A DNA stretch of 64,000 bases, from NCBI RefSeq assembly GCF_029105185.1, contig NZ_JAFMZK010000003.1, forward strand, positions 434,001 to 498,000, given 5' to 3'. The notes under the pieces were generated by a model. That model was not told the DNA's origin. It worked only from the letters and a program-made list of their open reading frames with translations, and made no database searches. The stretch's first letter is position 1. Every line of letters begins with the position of its first letter. Shown piece after piece: positions 55,671 through 64,000 of the stretch. This DNA comes from Aliiroseovarius sp. Z3. GTDB lineage: Bacteria > Pseudomonadota > Alphaproteobacteria > Rhodobacterales > Rhodobacteraceae. The translations under genes and the position numbers were made by a program.

Positions 55671-56657
55671 ATGCCTGAACAACTTCTCTTTGCGATGGAA
55701 GTCACCCTGAACGGCCTGATGGCCGGGGTGCTTTATGCGCTGGTCGCGCTGGGGTTCGTCTTGATTTTCAAGGCCTCTGGTATCTTCAATTATGCCCAGG
55801 GTGTGATGGCGCTGTTCGCAGCCCTGACACTGGTTGGCATTCAACAAGGTCAGGTGCCATTCAGTCACCTGATCAACGCGGTTTTCGGGACCGAGATCCA
55901 TCACTTCCCATGGCATGTCCCGTCGATCATCGCGATCATACTGGCCGCGGGCGTGATGGTTCTGTTCGCCTATCTGGTCGAGAAATATATCCTTCAGCAC
56001 CTGATTGGTCAGCCCGACATCATCCTGTTCATGGCAACCATTGGTCTTGCTTACTTCATGGAAGGGTTTGGTGACATCATGTGGGGGTCCGAGATCAAGA
56101 CGCTTGATGTTGGCCTGCCGCAAGGGATGAACCTGGCGATTGATGAGACGACATTCAACATGTTCGGCTATGGGTTCTTCATCGACAATCTTGATATCGT
56201 GGCGGCAATCGTGGCCGCGCTCTTGGTGACGTCGCTGGTGATCTTCTCGCAATACACCAAACAGGGCCGCGCGTTGCGGGCGGTGGCGGACGATCACTCG
56301 GCAGCACTGTCGGTTGGCATCTCGCTGCGCTTCATCTGGGTGCTGGTCTGGTCGATTGCAGGTTTCGTGGCGCTGGTCGCCGGCATCATGTGGGGCGCCA
56401 AGTCAGGCGTGCAGTTCAGCCTGTCGCTGATCGCGTTGAAGGCCCTGCCGGTTTTGATGCTGGGCGGCTTTACCTCGATCCCCGGCGCCATTGTCGGCGG
56501 CTTGATCATCGGCGTGGGCGAGCAGTTGTTCGAGTTTGCCATCGGTCCCATGATCGGCGGCGCGACCCAGAACTGGTTCGCTTATGTGCTGGCACTAGTT
56601 TTCCTGATCTTCAGGCCCCAAGGCCTGTTTGGCGAAAAAATCATCGAGAGGGTCTGA
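55671..56657 (+). CDS. Branched-chain amino acid-type ABC permease (LivH-like)
   Basis: A 328-residue polytopic permease with the LivH opening LNGLMAGVLYALVALGFVLIFKASGIFNYAQG split over the first two helices, and a late GGFTSIPGAIVGGLIIGVGE motif. ATG at 55671 follows GGGGGGAC. It is next in the operon between the LivG- and LivM-like genes. Confidence 0.93.
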   Translation: MPEQLLFAMEVTLNGLMAGVLYALVALGFVLIFKASGIFNYAQGVMALFAALTLVGIQQGQVPFSHLINAVFGTEIHHFPWHVPSIIAIILAAGVMVLFAYLVEKYILQHLIGQPDIILFMATIGLAYFMEGFGDIMWGSEIKTLDVGLPQGMNLAIDETTFNMFGYGFFIDNLDIVAAIVAALLVTSLVIFSQYTKQGRALRAVADDHSAALSVGISLRFIWVLVWSIAGFVALVAGIMWGAKSGVQFSLSLIALKALPVLMLGGFTSIPGAIVGGLIIGVGEQLFEFAIGPMIGGATQNWFAYVLALVFLIFRPQGLFGEKIIERV

Positions 56658-56660
56658 TCC

Positions 56661-57737
56661 ATGTTTTACCGCGAAGCAGGTGACTTCAAAACGTCCTATC
56701 GTGACGACAGTCAAACCTTCCCGATCCGCCTTGATCGCATGGGTTACTACATCCTGATGTTTGTGGCGTTCTTTGTCGTCCCGTTCTTCATCAATGACTA
56801 CTGGGTCAACGCCGTGTTTGCGCCGTTCCTGATCTATGCGATCGCCGCGCTGGGCCTGAACATTCTAACCGGCTATGCCGGACAGGTGTCGCTGGGTACT
56901 GGTGGTTTCATGGCCGTAGGGGCGTATGCGTGCTATAAGCTGATGACGGGATTTCCGGAAGTCAGCATCATCATCCACATTCTTCTGGCCGGTGGGATCA
57001 CCGCGCTTGTGGGTGTGGCCTTTGGTCTGCCCTCGCTGCGCATCAAGGGGTTCTATCTGGCGGTGGCCACGCTGGCCGCGCAGTTCTTCCTTGTCTGGGT
57101 TTTCAACAAGGTGCCGTGGTTTTACAACTACTCGGCTTCGGGTCAGATCAATGCGCCTGAGCGCTCTGTGTTCGGCGTTATGGTGACCGGCCCCAATACG
57201 GAAGCCTGGGCAAAATATATGATCTGCCTGGTATTCGTCGTCGTGCTGGCATGGGTTGCGCGCAACCTGACACGCGGCATGATGGGACGTAAATGGATGG
57301 GCATCCGGGATATGGACATCGCAGCCGAGATCATCGGGGTGAACCCACTGATGGCGAAAATGTCTGCCTTTGCGGTGTCATCCTTCTTTGTTGGGATCGC
57401 TGGCGCGCTGTTTTTCTCGGTCTACCTTGGGGCCGCGGAAGCGGGCGAGGCATTTGGGATCAACAAGTCGTTCCTGATCCTGTTCATGATCATCATCGGC
57501 GGTCTGGGTTCGATCTTTGGATCGTTTGCCGGCGCTGCCTTCATGGTGCTGATGCCGGTGTTCTTGAAGAACGTGTTGGTGGGCGGCATGGGCTGGCCGA
57601 CCGATTTGGCCGCGCATTTCGAATTTATGATCGTGGGTGGCCTGATCGTCGTCTTCCTGATTGTCGAACCGCATGGTCTGGCGCAGCTGTGGCGCCTGGC
57701 AAAAGAGAAACTGCGCCTGTGGCCCTTCCCGCACTAG
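56661..57737 (+). CDS. Branched-chain amino acid-type ABC permease (LivM-like)
   Basis: A 358-residue permease with the LivM hallmark LNILTGYAGQVSLGTGGFMAVGAYA, and IRDMDIAAEIIGVNPLMAKMSAFAVSSF and IGGLGSIFGSFAGAAF later. About 25 hydrophilic N-terminal residues precede the first helix. It starts three bases after the LivH-like gene. Confidence 0.93.
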   Translation: MFYREAGDFKTSYRDDSQTFPIRLDRMGYYILMFVAFFVVPFFINDYWVNAVFAPFLIYAIAALGLNILTGYAGQVSLGTGGFMAVGAYACYKLMTGFPEVSIIIHILLAGGITALVGVAFGLPSLRIKGFYLAVATLAAQFFLVWVFNKVPWFYNYSASGQINAPERSVFGVMVTGPNTEAWAKYMICLVFVVVLAWVARNLTRGMMGRKWMGIRDMDIAAEIIGVNPLMAKMSAFAVSSFFVGIAGALFFSVYLGAAEAGEAFGINKSFLILFMIIIGGLGSIFGSFAGAAFMVLMPVFLKNVLVGGMGWPTDLAAHFEFMIVGGLIVVFLIVEPHGLAQLWRLAKEKLRLWPFPH

Positions 57738-57845
57738 GGCCCGCGCAACTCATCAAACTTCCGGACCGACGAGGAGAAGGCCCGGAGGGAAAAGCAACGT
57801 GACCCATAACGGGCACATAAATTTGCTAATCTAGGGAGGAAGCAA

Positions 57846-59132
57846 ATGAAATTTACGAAACTTGCAGCGGCCAGCGTTACGGCCCTTATGGTGGCGACCC
57901 CGGTTCTTGCGGACCTGGTGTTTCCATCGCTCAGCTATCGGACTGGCCCTTACGCGGCAGGTGGTATTCCTTACGCTGACGGTTTTGCCGACTACTTCAC
58001 GCTGCTGAACGAACGTGATGGCGGTATTGGCGGTGTCATGACGTCCGCCCCGGAATGTGAAACGGCATACAACACCGAAAAAGGTGTGGAATGCTACGAA
58101 GCCACCAAAGGTGAAGGCGCGCTGGTTTACAACCCGCTGTCGACCGGCATCACTTATCAGCTGATCCCGAAAGTGACTGCGGATGACATCCCGCTTTATA
58201 CGCCGGGTTATGGACGGACGTCTGCTGCAAACGGCAAAGTGTTCAGCCATGTCTTCAACTTCCCGGCCAACTACTGGAACGCGGCATCGCTGGCCGTGAA
58301 CCACTTGCTGGATACCAATGGTGGCGACCTTTCCGGCAAGAAAGTCGCGCTGGTCTATCACAACTCGGCCTACGGCAAGGAACCGATCCGTACTCTGGAA
58401 GGTCTTGCTGCGAAGCACGGGTTCGAGCTGCTCGCCATTCCGGTTGATCACCCCGGTCAGGAGCAAAAAGCCCAGTGGCTGCAAATCCGTCGCGAACGCC
58501 CTGATTTTGTTCTGATGTGGGGCTGGGGCGTGATGAACCAGGTCGCCATTCAGGAAGCTGCCAACATTCGCTATCCGATGGAAAACTTCATCGGCGTGTG
58601 GTGGTCGGGCGGTGACCATGATGTCGTTCCTGCTGGCGATGCGGCGACAGGCTACAAGGCTGTGACGTTCCACGGCGTTGGCTCGGACTATCCGGTGTTT
58701 GACGACATCCAGCAATATGTGGTGGGTGCAGGCAAGGCTGCCGGCAACGGCGACAATATCGGCAAGGCGCTTTACAACCGCGGCGTTTATGCCGCGATGT
58801 TGCTGGCTGAAGCCGCCAAGAAAGCCCAGGAAATCCACGGTACCCCGGACATCACGTCGTCGATGATGCGTGACGGTATGGAAGCCCTGGAAATCACCGA
58901 TGAGCGGATGGCCGAGCTTGGCATGCCGGGCTTTGGCCCGGCCTTCACGGTCAGCTGCGAGAACCACGGTGGTCCCGGTACCGGCGCAATCCAGCAATGG
59001 GATGCGGCTGCTGGCACTTGGTCGTTGATCTCGGATTTCGGCCCTTCGGACATGGAGGTGATCCAGCCGCTGATCGACGAAGACTCGGCAGCCTATGCCT
59101 CTGAGAACAACATCGAAGCGCGCTGCAACTGA
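57846..59132 (+). CDS. Branched-chain amino acid-type ABC transporter substrate-binding protein
   Basis: A 428-residue periplasmic binding protein (type I fold) with a signal peptide ending near TPVLADLVF. It contains SYRTGPYAAGGIPYADGFADYFTLLNE-type ligand-lobe sequence, and cysteines in PECETAYNTEKGVEC and at the end (SCENH, EARCN). Members of this length, as opposed to LivJ/K at about 370, often bind aromatic or other organic acids. It is preceded by a strong AGGGAGG. The ligand is unknown. Confidence 0.9.
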   Translation: MKFTKLAAASVTALMVATPVLADLVFPSLSYRTGPYAAGGIPYADGFADYFTLLNERDGGIGGVMTSAPECETAYNTEKGVECYEATKGEGALVYNPLSTGITYQLIPKVTADDIPLYTPGYGRTSAANGKVFSHVFNFPANYWNAASLAVNHLLDTNGGDLSGKKVALVYHNSAYGKEPIRTLEGLAAKHGFELLAIPVDHPGQEQKAQWLQIRRERPDFVLMWGWGVMNQVAIQEAANIRYPMENFIGVWWSGGDHDVVPAGDAATGYKAVTFHGVGSDYPVFDDIQQYVVGAGKAAGNGDNIGKALYNRGVYAAMLLAEAAKKAQEIHGTPDITSSMMRDGMEALEITDERMAELGMPGFGPAFTVSCENHGGPGTGAIQQWDAAAGTWSLISDFGPSDMEVIQPLIDEDSAAYASENNIEARCN

Positions 59133-59209
59133 TCCGCGTGTAAACAACGTCGTCCGGGCCATCCGGTCCGGGCGACCCCCGAACACAGAACATGAACAGG
59201 ACGACCGAT

Positions 59210-60058
59210 ATGCTGGACGCCGCACAGACCGCTGAAAAGACCGCAAGGAATGCGGGCGAAAATCTTCTTGAGGTCAACAATATCGAGGTGATCTATAATC
59301 ACGTGATCCTCGTGTTGAAAGGCGTGAGCCTGAACGTGCCCAAAGGCAGTATCACTGCCATTCTGGGCGGTAACGGCGCTGGCAAGACGACCACGTTGAA
59401 GGCAATCTCGAACCTGCTGCAATCTGAGCGGGGAGAGGTCACCAAAGGGTCCATTCTGCACATGGGTGAGAATGTGGCCGAACTGAATCCCTCGGCCCTT
59501 GTGAAGCGTGGTGTCATTCAGGTGATGGAAGGCCGTCACTGCTTTGAACACCTGACCGTCGAAGAAAACCTGCTGACCGGTGCTTACACCCGTACCGATG
59601 GCAAGGCTGCGATCGCATCAGATCTTGAGATGGTGTACGACTATTTTCCGCGCCTGAAAGAGCGGCGCAAAAGCCAAGCTGGCTATACTTCGGGTGGTGA
59701 ACAACAAATGGTGGCGATGGGTCGCGCGCTGATGTCGCGTCCCGATATGATCTTGCTGGACGAACCGTCCATGGGTCTTGCGCCACAGCTGGTCGAACAG
59801 ATTTTCGAGATCGTCAAGAAAGTGAACGAGCAAGAGGGCGTGACCTTCCTGCTGGCAGAACAGAACACCAACGTCGCGCTGCGCTATGCGCACTATGGGT
59901 ACATTCTTGAGAACGGACGCGTGGTGATGGACGGCCCAGCCGCCGAACTGCGCGAAAACCCGGACGTGAAAGAATTCTATCTCGGTATGTCGGACGAGGG
60001 TCGTAAGAGTTTCCGCGATGTGCGGTCTTATCGTCGCCGCAAACGCTGGTTGGCCTAA
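59210..60058 (+). CDS. Branched-chain amino acid-type ABC transporter ATP-binding protein (LivF-like)
   Basis: A 282-residue ATPase: Walker A LGGNGAGKTT, a signature region SGGEQQMVAMGRALMS, Walker B ILLDEPSMGLAP and the H-loop region in LAEQNTNVAL. The start at 59210 has AGGACG upstream; ATG 59192 would add six residues. An unusual basic tail follows the ABC core (FRDVRSYRRRKRWLA). It completes the transporter set. Confidence 0.92.
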   Translation: MLDAAQTAEKTARNAGENLLEVNNIEVIYNHVILVLKGVSLNVPKGSITAILGGNGAGKTTTLKAISNLLQSERGEVTKGSILHMGENVAELNPSALVKRGVIQVMEGRHCFEHLTVEENLLTGAYTRTDGKAAIASDLEMVYDYFPRLKERRKSQAGYTSGGEQQMVAMGRALMSRPDMILLDEPSMGLAPQLVEQIFEIVKKVNEQEGVTFLLAEQNTNVALRYAHYGYILENGRVVMDGPAAELRENPDVKEFYLGMSDEGRKSFRDVRSYRRRKRWLA

Positions 60059-60092
60059 CGCCCCGTCGGACACTGATAAAACGTAACGAATG

Positions 60093-60109
60093 GCCGGTGG
60101 ATAACCGGC
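60093..60109 (+). promoter_or_regulatory. Small intercistronic hairpin
   Basis: GCCGG at 60093-60097 pairs with CCGGC at 60105-60109 over a seven-base loop between the LivF-like and PaaK-like genes. No T-run follows. It may set relative expression of the last gene. Confidence 0.3.
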
Positions 60110-60127
60110 GCTGACAAGAGGTCACTC

Positions 60128-61327
60128 ATGTCCAAGTATTTTGACGCGCTGGAAACCCGTTCGACTGACGAACGCACAAGCGCATTGATTGATGGCCTCC
60201 GCGCACAAATTGCCCGCGCTCGGGCAGCTAAAAATGCCTGCCAACTGGATGGGCCAGAGATCACTTCCCTGTCGGATTTGGCAAAGTATCCGATCCTCAG
60301 AAAATCTGAACTGAGCAAATGGCAAAAGGAAAACCCGCCCTTTGGTGGCTTTGCCGTCAAGAAACCGGCCCATGTTTTTCAATCGCCCGGTCCGATCTAT
60401 GAACCGGGCGGCGTCAGCCACGACTGGTGGCGTATGGGGCGTTTTTTGCATGCCTGCGGCATTGGTGCAGACGACATTGTTCAAAACTGCTTTGGGTATC
60501 ACTTGACCCCTGCCGGGATGATTTTCGAGAACGGTGCACAGGCGGTTGGTGCCACGGTGCTGCCCGCCGGTGTCGGCCAGACCGAGTTGCAGGTGCGCGC
60601 GGCGGCCGATATAGGCACCACCGCCTATGCCGGGACGCCGGATTATCTGAAGATCATCCTTGATCGCGCCGATGCGGATGGTGTGAAGCTCAGGATCACA
60701 AAGGCTGCCGTTGGCGGCGGTGCTTTGTTCCCCAGCTTGCGTCAGGAATACGCGGATCGTGGTGTGTTCTGCCTGCAAAGCTATGCGACCGCTGATCTGG
60801 GCAACGTGGCCTATGAAAGCGATGCGATGGAAGGCATGATCGTGGACGAGGGCGTGATCGTCGAGATCGTGCGCCCCGGCACTGGCGATCCCGTGGCTGA
60901 AGGCGAAGTGGGTGAGGTTGTCGTGACAACGCTAAATCCCGACTACCCATTGATCCGTTTTGCGACCGGTGACCTGTCGGTTGTGCTATCTGGCACCAGC
61001 CCGTGTGGCCGTACCAATATGCGGATCAAGGGCTGGATGGGTCGCGCCGACCAGACCGCCAAGATCAAGGGCATGTTTGTCCGTCCCGAGCAGGTTGCCG
61101 ATTTCGTCGCAAAGCACGCGGAAGTGTCTAAGGCGCGCGTCATCGCCACCCGTGAGGGCGAGATGGATGCGATGACCGTTCAGGTCGAGGCCGATGGCGG
61201 AGATGCTGAGAACTATGCAAAATCGGTCGCCGAAACGCTGAAATTGAAGGGTAAGATTGAACTTGTCGCACCCGGCAGCCTGCCGAATGACGGCATCGTC
61301 ATCGACGACCAACGCGTCTACGACTGA
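60128..61327 (+). CDS. PaaK-like phenylacetate-CoA ligase family protein with altered P-loop
   Basis: A 399-residue member of the phenylacetate-CoA ligase branch of the ANL superfamily. The C-terminal half has TLNPDYPLIRFATGDLS, the hinge-like WMGRADQTAKIKGMFVRPEQ and the usual small C-terminal domain. The position of the ATP-binding SSGTTG loop reads FQSPGPIYEPGG (84-95) instead, so the mechanism or activity may differ from PaaK. It lies 69 bases after the LivF-like gene, with a small hairpin between, and is the last gene before a strong terminator. The organic acid substrate is unknown. Confidence 0.85.
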   Translation: MSKYFDALETRSTDERTSALIDGLRAQIARARAAKNACQLDGPEITSLSDLAKYPILRKSELSKWQKENPPFGGFAVKKPAHVFQSPGPIYEPGGVSHDWWRMGRFLHACGIGADDIVQNCFGYHLTPAGMIFENGAQAVGATVLPAGVGQTELQVRAAADIGTTAYAGTPDYLKIILDRADADGVKLRITKAAVGGGALFPSLRQEYADRGVFCLQSYATADLGNVAYESDAMEGMIVDEGVIVEIVRPGTGDPVAEGEVGEVVVTTLNPDYPLIRFATGDLSVVLSGTSPCGRTNMRIKGWMGRADQTAKIKGMFVRPEQVADFVAKHAEVSKARVIATREGEMDAMTVQVEADGGDAENYAKSVAETLKLKGKIELVAPGSLPNDGIVIDDQRVYD

Positions 61328-61430
61328 GCTGATTCCAGAGTTTCCTCCCGGATGGGGCTGGGGAGACCTGGCCCCTTCTGCGTTTCAGGGGTTACGCCCT
61401 TCAGACCAACCAAACGCCAAATGCAAAAAA

Positions 61431-61447
61431 GCCGCCCAATGGGCGGC
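61431..61447. terminator. Bidirectional Rho-independent terminator
   Basis: GCCGCCC-AAT-GGGCGGC is a perfect seven-base stem with an A-tract before and CTTTTC after, so it has a T-run on both strands. It separates the convergent PaaK-like operon and rpmJ. Confidence 0.9.
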
Positions 61448-61472
61448 CTTTTCGGTAACGCTGCTGATGGGC

Positions 61473-61598
61473 TCAGCCCTGACGGGCTTTGAACCGGCGT
61501 TGCGTTTTGTTGATCACGTAAACGCGGCCTTTACGGCGCACCACGCGGCAATCGCGGTGGCGGTTCTTCAGCGAGCGGAGCGAGTTGCGAACTTTCAT
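61473..61598 (-). CDS. rpmJ: 50S ribosomal protein L36
   Basis: Translating the minus strand gives a 41-residue protein opening [17 protein letters not shown] and ending [12 protein letters not shown], an alphaproteobacterial L36. Only one of the four zinc ligands of the ancestral L36 ribbon remains (Cys17), so it is the zinc-free type. The ribosome site GAAGGAG precedes the ATG. It is shorter than most gene-calling cut-offs. The terminator at 61431-61447 follows its stop. Confidence 0.95.
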   Translation of the reverse strand: MKVRNSLRSLKNRHRDCRVVRRKGRVYVINKTQRRFKARQG

Positions 61599-61679
61599 GT
61601 TCCTTCTCCTTCAACGCGGCGCTGCGGTTGCGCCTAAGCTACATTATACCGTCTGACCTTGCGGTCGTCTGGCGGTTCA

Positions 61680-61754
61680 TGGTGGGCGATACTGGGATCG
61701 AACCAGTGACCCCTTCGATGTCAACGAAGTGCTCTACCGCTGAGCTAATCGCCC
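61680..61754 (-). tRNA. tRNA-Val (anticodon GAC)
   Basis: The minus strand folds as a full cloverleaf: acceptor GGGCGAT with ATCGCCC, D stem GCTC/GAGC, anticodon stem CTTCG/CGAAG enclosing TTGACAT with anticodon GAC, T stem ACTGG/CCAGT enclosing TTCGATC, discriminator A and an encoded CCA end. The length is 75 bases. Confidence 0.96.
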
Positions 61755-61921
61755 GGAAAATCTTTCCGAACCAATCTAAGCGACCGGTCCAAAAAACGCG
61801 ACGCGGGAATACCCGCGCCGGTTCGCGGTTCTATAAAAGGAGTCGTGCCCGTGCGCAAGGCCTTTTGACGAGAGATTTTTTGCCATATTGTGCATGGTAG
61901 GAAAGGCACAGAGGACTTCGG

Positions 61922-62782
61922 ATGTCGACACCCCCATATACGCTGACATTGCCGAAGGCACACACAACAAGTGTGGTTTTTGCATCGCCCCACAGTGGTC
62001 GGTATTATCCACCCGCATTCATACAAGACAGTGTGTTGGACGAACATGCTCTTCGCTCGTCGGAAGATGCCTATGTTGATCTGTTGTATGCGGCCGTGCC
62101 CGAACATGGTGCGCCCATGTTGATGTCAAACACCCCCCGTGCCTATGTCGACCTGAACCGGGGGCCCGAGGAACTGGATCCGGCTTTGATCAATGGCCTG
62201 CGTCGGGTCGATCACAATCCACGTGTCTCGTCTGGTCTGGGTGTTATTCCACGCGTTGTGGCCGGTGGGCGGGCAATCTATCGCGGGAAAATGTCCCTGC
62301 GTGATGCGCAAGCGCGGCTGGCACAACACTGGCACCCTTATCACAAGGCGCTGCAATCCTTGCTGGACCGCAGCCATACGACCTTCGGCGAGGCGATATT
62401 GATCGACTGCCATTCCATGCCGCACGAGGCGGTCAGCAGCCTGTGCAAAGGCAAAAGGCGCTGTCCGCAGATTGTCTTGGGCGACCGTTTCGGCGCATCC
62501 GCCGCGCCAGACATCGTTGGGCGAGTCGAGGCTGCATTCGCCCGTGCGGGATTTGAGACCGCGCGCAATACGCCTTTCTCTGGGGCGTATATGGCGCAGC
62601 ATTACGGGCGTCCGTCGCGCGGCCAGCATGTGGTTCAGGTTGAGATTGATCGGTCTCTTTACCTTGACGAACAGATGGTGCGCCCAAATGGCGATTTTTC
62701 GCAAATCCGCGCAAGACTGTCATCCGTAATCGCCGAGATTGCTGAAATCGGGCGAAGCGAAAACGCTTTGGCTGCAGAGTAA
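61922..62782 (+). CDS. N-formylglutamate amidohydrolase family protein
   Basis: A 286-residue protein of the N-formylglutamate deformylase (HutG-like) family, which releases formate and glutamate at the end of one histidine-degradation route. Recognisable segments are VFASPHSGRYYPP with a metal-ligand histidine, AYVDLNRGPEELDP, and LIDCHSMPHEA with further ligands. No hut genes are adjacent, so a role in histidine use is only inferred from the family. It is convergent with dinB, two bases apart. Confidence 0.87.
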   Translation: MSTPPYTLTLPKAHTTSVVFASPHSGRYYPPAFIQDSVLDEHALRSSEDAYVDLLYAAVPEHGAPMLMSNTPRAYVDLNRGPEELDPALINGLRRVDHNPRVSSGLGVIPRVVAGGRAIYRGKMSLRDAQARLAQHWHPYHKALQSLLDRSHTTFGEAILIDCHSMPHEAVSSLCKGKRRCPQIVLGDRFGASAAPDIVGRVEAAFARAGFETARNTPFSGAYMAQHYGRPSRGQHVVQVEIDRSLYLDEQMVRPNGDFSQIRARLSSVIAEIAEIGRSENALAAE

Positions 62783-62784
62783 GC

Positions 62785-64000
62785 TTAGCGGATTCCGCGG
62801 CCCTTGACGATGCTGTCATGTCCAAACCGCGCGCGGATCTTGTCGGTCGCCCGTTCCGCCGCGCGTCGTTTGGCGGCGTTCGGGTCAAGCAGGTCATCGC
62901 TGAGATCGGCATTTTCGGCTGTTCCAAGATGGCTGATCCCTACACCGATCAGCCGAAATGGCCCCTTGTCGGCAACCGTGTCCAACAGGCTGCGGGCTGT
63001 GCGATAGATACGGTCAGCCGATTGTGTCACGTCCCCTAGGTTGCTTTGCCGGCTCAACGCCCGGAAATCGGCGCGCTTCAGCTTAAGTGTGACCACGCGC
63101 CCGGCCAGGTCGCGGGCCTTGGCGCGGTCTGACACGTTTTCAGCCAAACGCCACAGATGACCATCCAGAAGGTCGATGTCCGAGGTGTCCTCGAACAATG
63201 TGGTTTCGTTCGAGATCGATTTGATCGGTGCATGGGCTGACACCCGCCGCTTATCCTCGCCTCGTGCCAGATGCCACAGCCGATCTCCCATACCGCCGAA
63301 CCGTGCGATCAGGTCTGTCTTCTCCCATCGCAGCAGGTCGGCAAATGTGCGAATGCCTGCCTTTTCCAGTGCCGCCTGGCTGACGCCGCCTACGCCCCAG
63401 ATCAACCCGACAGGCTTGTCATTCAGAAACCGGGCGGTTTCCGCCTTGCCGATCACCGAAAACCCGCGCGGCTTATCAAGGTCCGAGGCCACTTTGGCCA
63501 GAAACTTGTTGTGGCTCAGCCCGATTGAGCCGGTCAGCCCCAGCTCGTCCTGCATCCTGTTGATCAGCCGTGCCAGCATCACAGCAGGAGGTGCGCCGTG
63601 CAGCTTTTCGGTGCCGGACATGTCCAGAAAGGCTTCGTCCAGCGACAAAGGCTCGATGGACGGTGACAAGTCATCCATCATGGCGCGGATTTGTTTGGAG
63701 ACAGCGGCATAGTGGCTGCCACGCGGACGGATCACCACCGCTTCGGGGCACAGTTTTAGCGCCTGGAACATCGGCATGGCGGATCGCACGCCACGTATGC
63801 GCGCCACATAACAGGCGGTTGACACCACCCCGCGTTTGCCGCCGCCAATGATCACCGGCTTGTCAGCAAGATCAGGATTGTCGCGCTTTTCCACTGACGC
63901 ATAGAACGCATCGCAATCCATATGCGCGATGGTCAGGTCAAACAGTTCGGGATGCACAAGCACCCGTGGGCTGCGGCAAGACGGGCAGCGGCGACCATCG
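62785..64000 (-). CDS. dinB: DNA polymerase IV (5' end beyond the window)
   Basis: A Y-family translesion polymerase. From the GTG at 63963 onward it has the catalytic HMDCDAFYASVEKRDNP, YVARIRGVRSAMPMF, and later LSLDEAFLDMSG with the paired acidic residues; thumb and little-finger domains follow. The frame stays open upstream to the window edge and reads DGRRCPSCRSPRVLVHPELF. The CPSC pair is half of a probable N-terminal zinc ribbon seen in alphaproteobacterial Pol IV proteins, so the true start is to the right of the window and 63963 should not be taken as the start. Confidence 0.93.
   Translation of the reverse strand, partial: DGRRCPSCRSPRVLVHPELFDLTIAHMDCDAFYASVEKRDNPDLADKPVIIGGGKRGVVSTACYVARIRGVRSAMPMFQALKLCPEAVVIRPRGSHYAAVSKQIRAMMDDLSPSIEPLSLDEAFLDMSGTEKLHGAPPAVMLARLINRMQDELGLTGSIGLSHNKFLAKVASDLDKPRGFSVIGKAETARFLNDKPVGLIWGVGGVSQAALEKAGIRTFADLLRWEKTDLIARFGGMGDRLWHLARGEDKRRVSAHAPIKSISNETTLFEDTSDIDLLDGHLWRLAENVSDRAKARDLAGRVVTLKLKRADFRALSRQSNLGDVTQSADRIYRTARSLLDTVADKGPFRLIGVGISHLGTAENADLSDDLLDPNAAKRRAAERATDKIRARFGHDSIVKGRGIR

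Noticed and set aside
1-64000. Search for insertion sequences, integrases, phage or toxin-antitoxin genes
   Set aside because: No transposase, recombinase, phage structural or toxin motif was seen; the tRNA-Val has no attachment-site duplication or integrase beside it.

Overview
The window looks like chromosomal DNA of a roseobacter-type alphaproteobacterium (Rhodobacteraceae). The grounds are high GC with GC-rich third positions, a 41-residue single-cysteine L36, a DUF3035 lipoprotein, a DUF5665 protein, an SDHAF4-like protein, RTX proteins, a tripartite tricarboxylate transporter, and perfect CtrA-type TTAA-N7-TTAA sites. The genus cannot be fixed from the sequence. I see no insertion sequence, prophage, CRISPR array or rRNA. 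The only tRNA is tRNA-Val(GAC).

Layout. 0-3.3 kb: the start of a nucleotide-sugar dehydrogenase, a UDP-glucuronate 4-epimerase, and ilvD. 3.3-11.8 kb: a carboxylate-uptake region. A TctD/TctE-type two-component system with an overlapping orphan periplasmic binding protein is divergent from tctCBA, which runs directly into an AtuA-family gene and a DUF4387 gene; a haloacid dehalogenase follows. 11.8-18.5 kb: a sulfatase, then a polyamine-type ABC importer whose last permease has a long tail with a duplicated motif. 18.5-26.7 kb: a serralysin-like RTX protease, pnp, a fatty-acid hydroxylase, rpsO, a DUF5665 gene and an acidic RTX protein separated by tandem CtrA-like sites, and a DUF1643 gene.

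26.7-42.4 kb is mostly housekeeping: deoA, truB, rbfA, dapB, an SDHAF4-like gene, an rsmB-like methyltransferase gene, a heparinase II/III-like gene, purH, lspA, a DUF3035 lipoprotein, a pair of M16 peptidases, mutL and rmuC. 42.4-50 kb: two low-GC orphan membrane-protein genes, a saccharopine-dehydrogenase operon carrying a SemiSWEET, and a stand-alone molybdenum formate dehydrogenase alpha subunit. 49.8-61.3 kb: a response regulator and hybrid PAS histidine kinase divergent from an acyl-CoA ligase, a complete branched-chain-amino-acid-type ABC transporter (livGHMKF-like) and a PaaK-like CoA ligase. 61.4-64 kb: rpmJ, tRNA-Val, an N-formylglutamate amidohydrolase, and dinB running off the right edge.

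Three regions look like integrated modules: uptake, sensing and catabolism of an unidentified carboxylate (3.3-11.0 kb); uptake and CoA activation of an unidentified acid (49.8-61.3 kb); and lysine-saccharopine metabolism (42.8-45.9 kb). The items most worth follow-up are the permease tail, the CtrA-type triple half-site, the binding protein tied to TctDE, the SemiSWEET in the saccharopine operon, and the PaaK-like ligase without the usual SGTTG loop.
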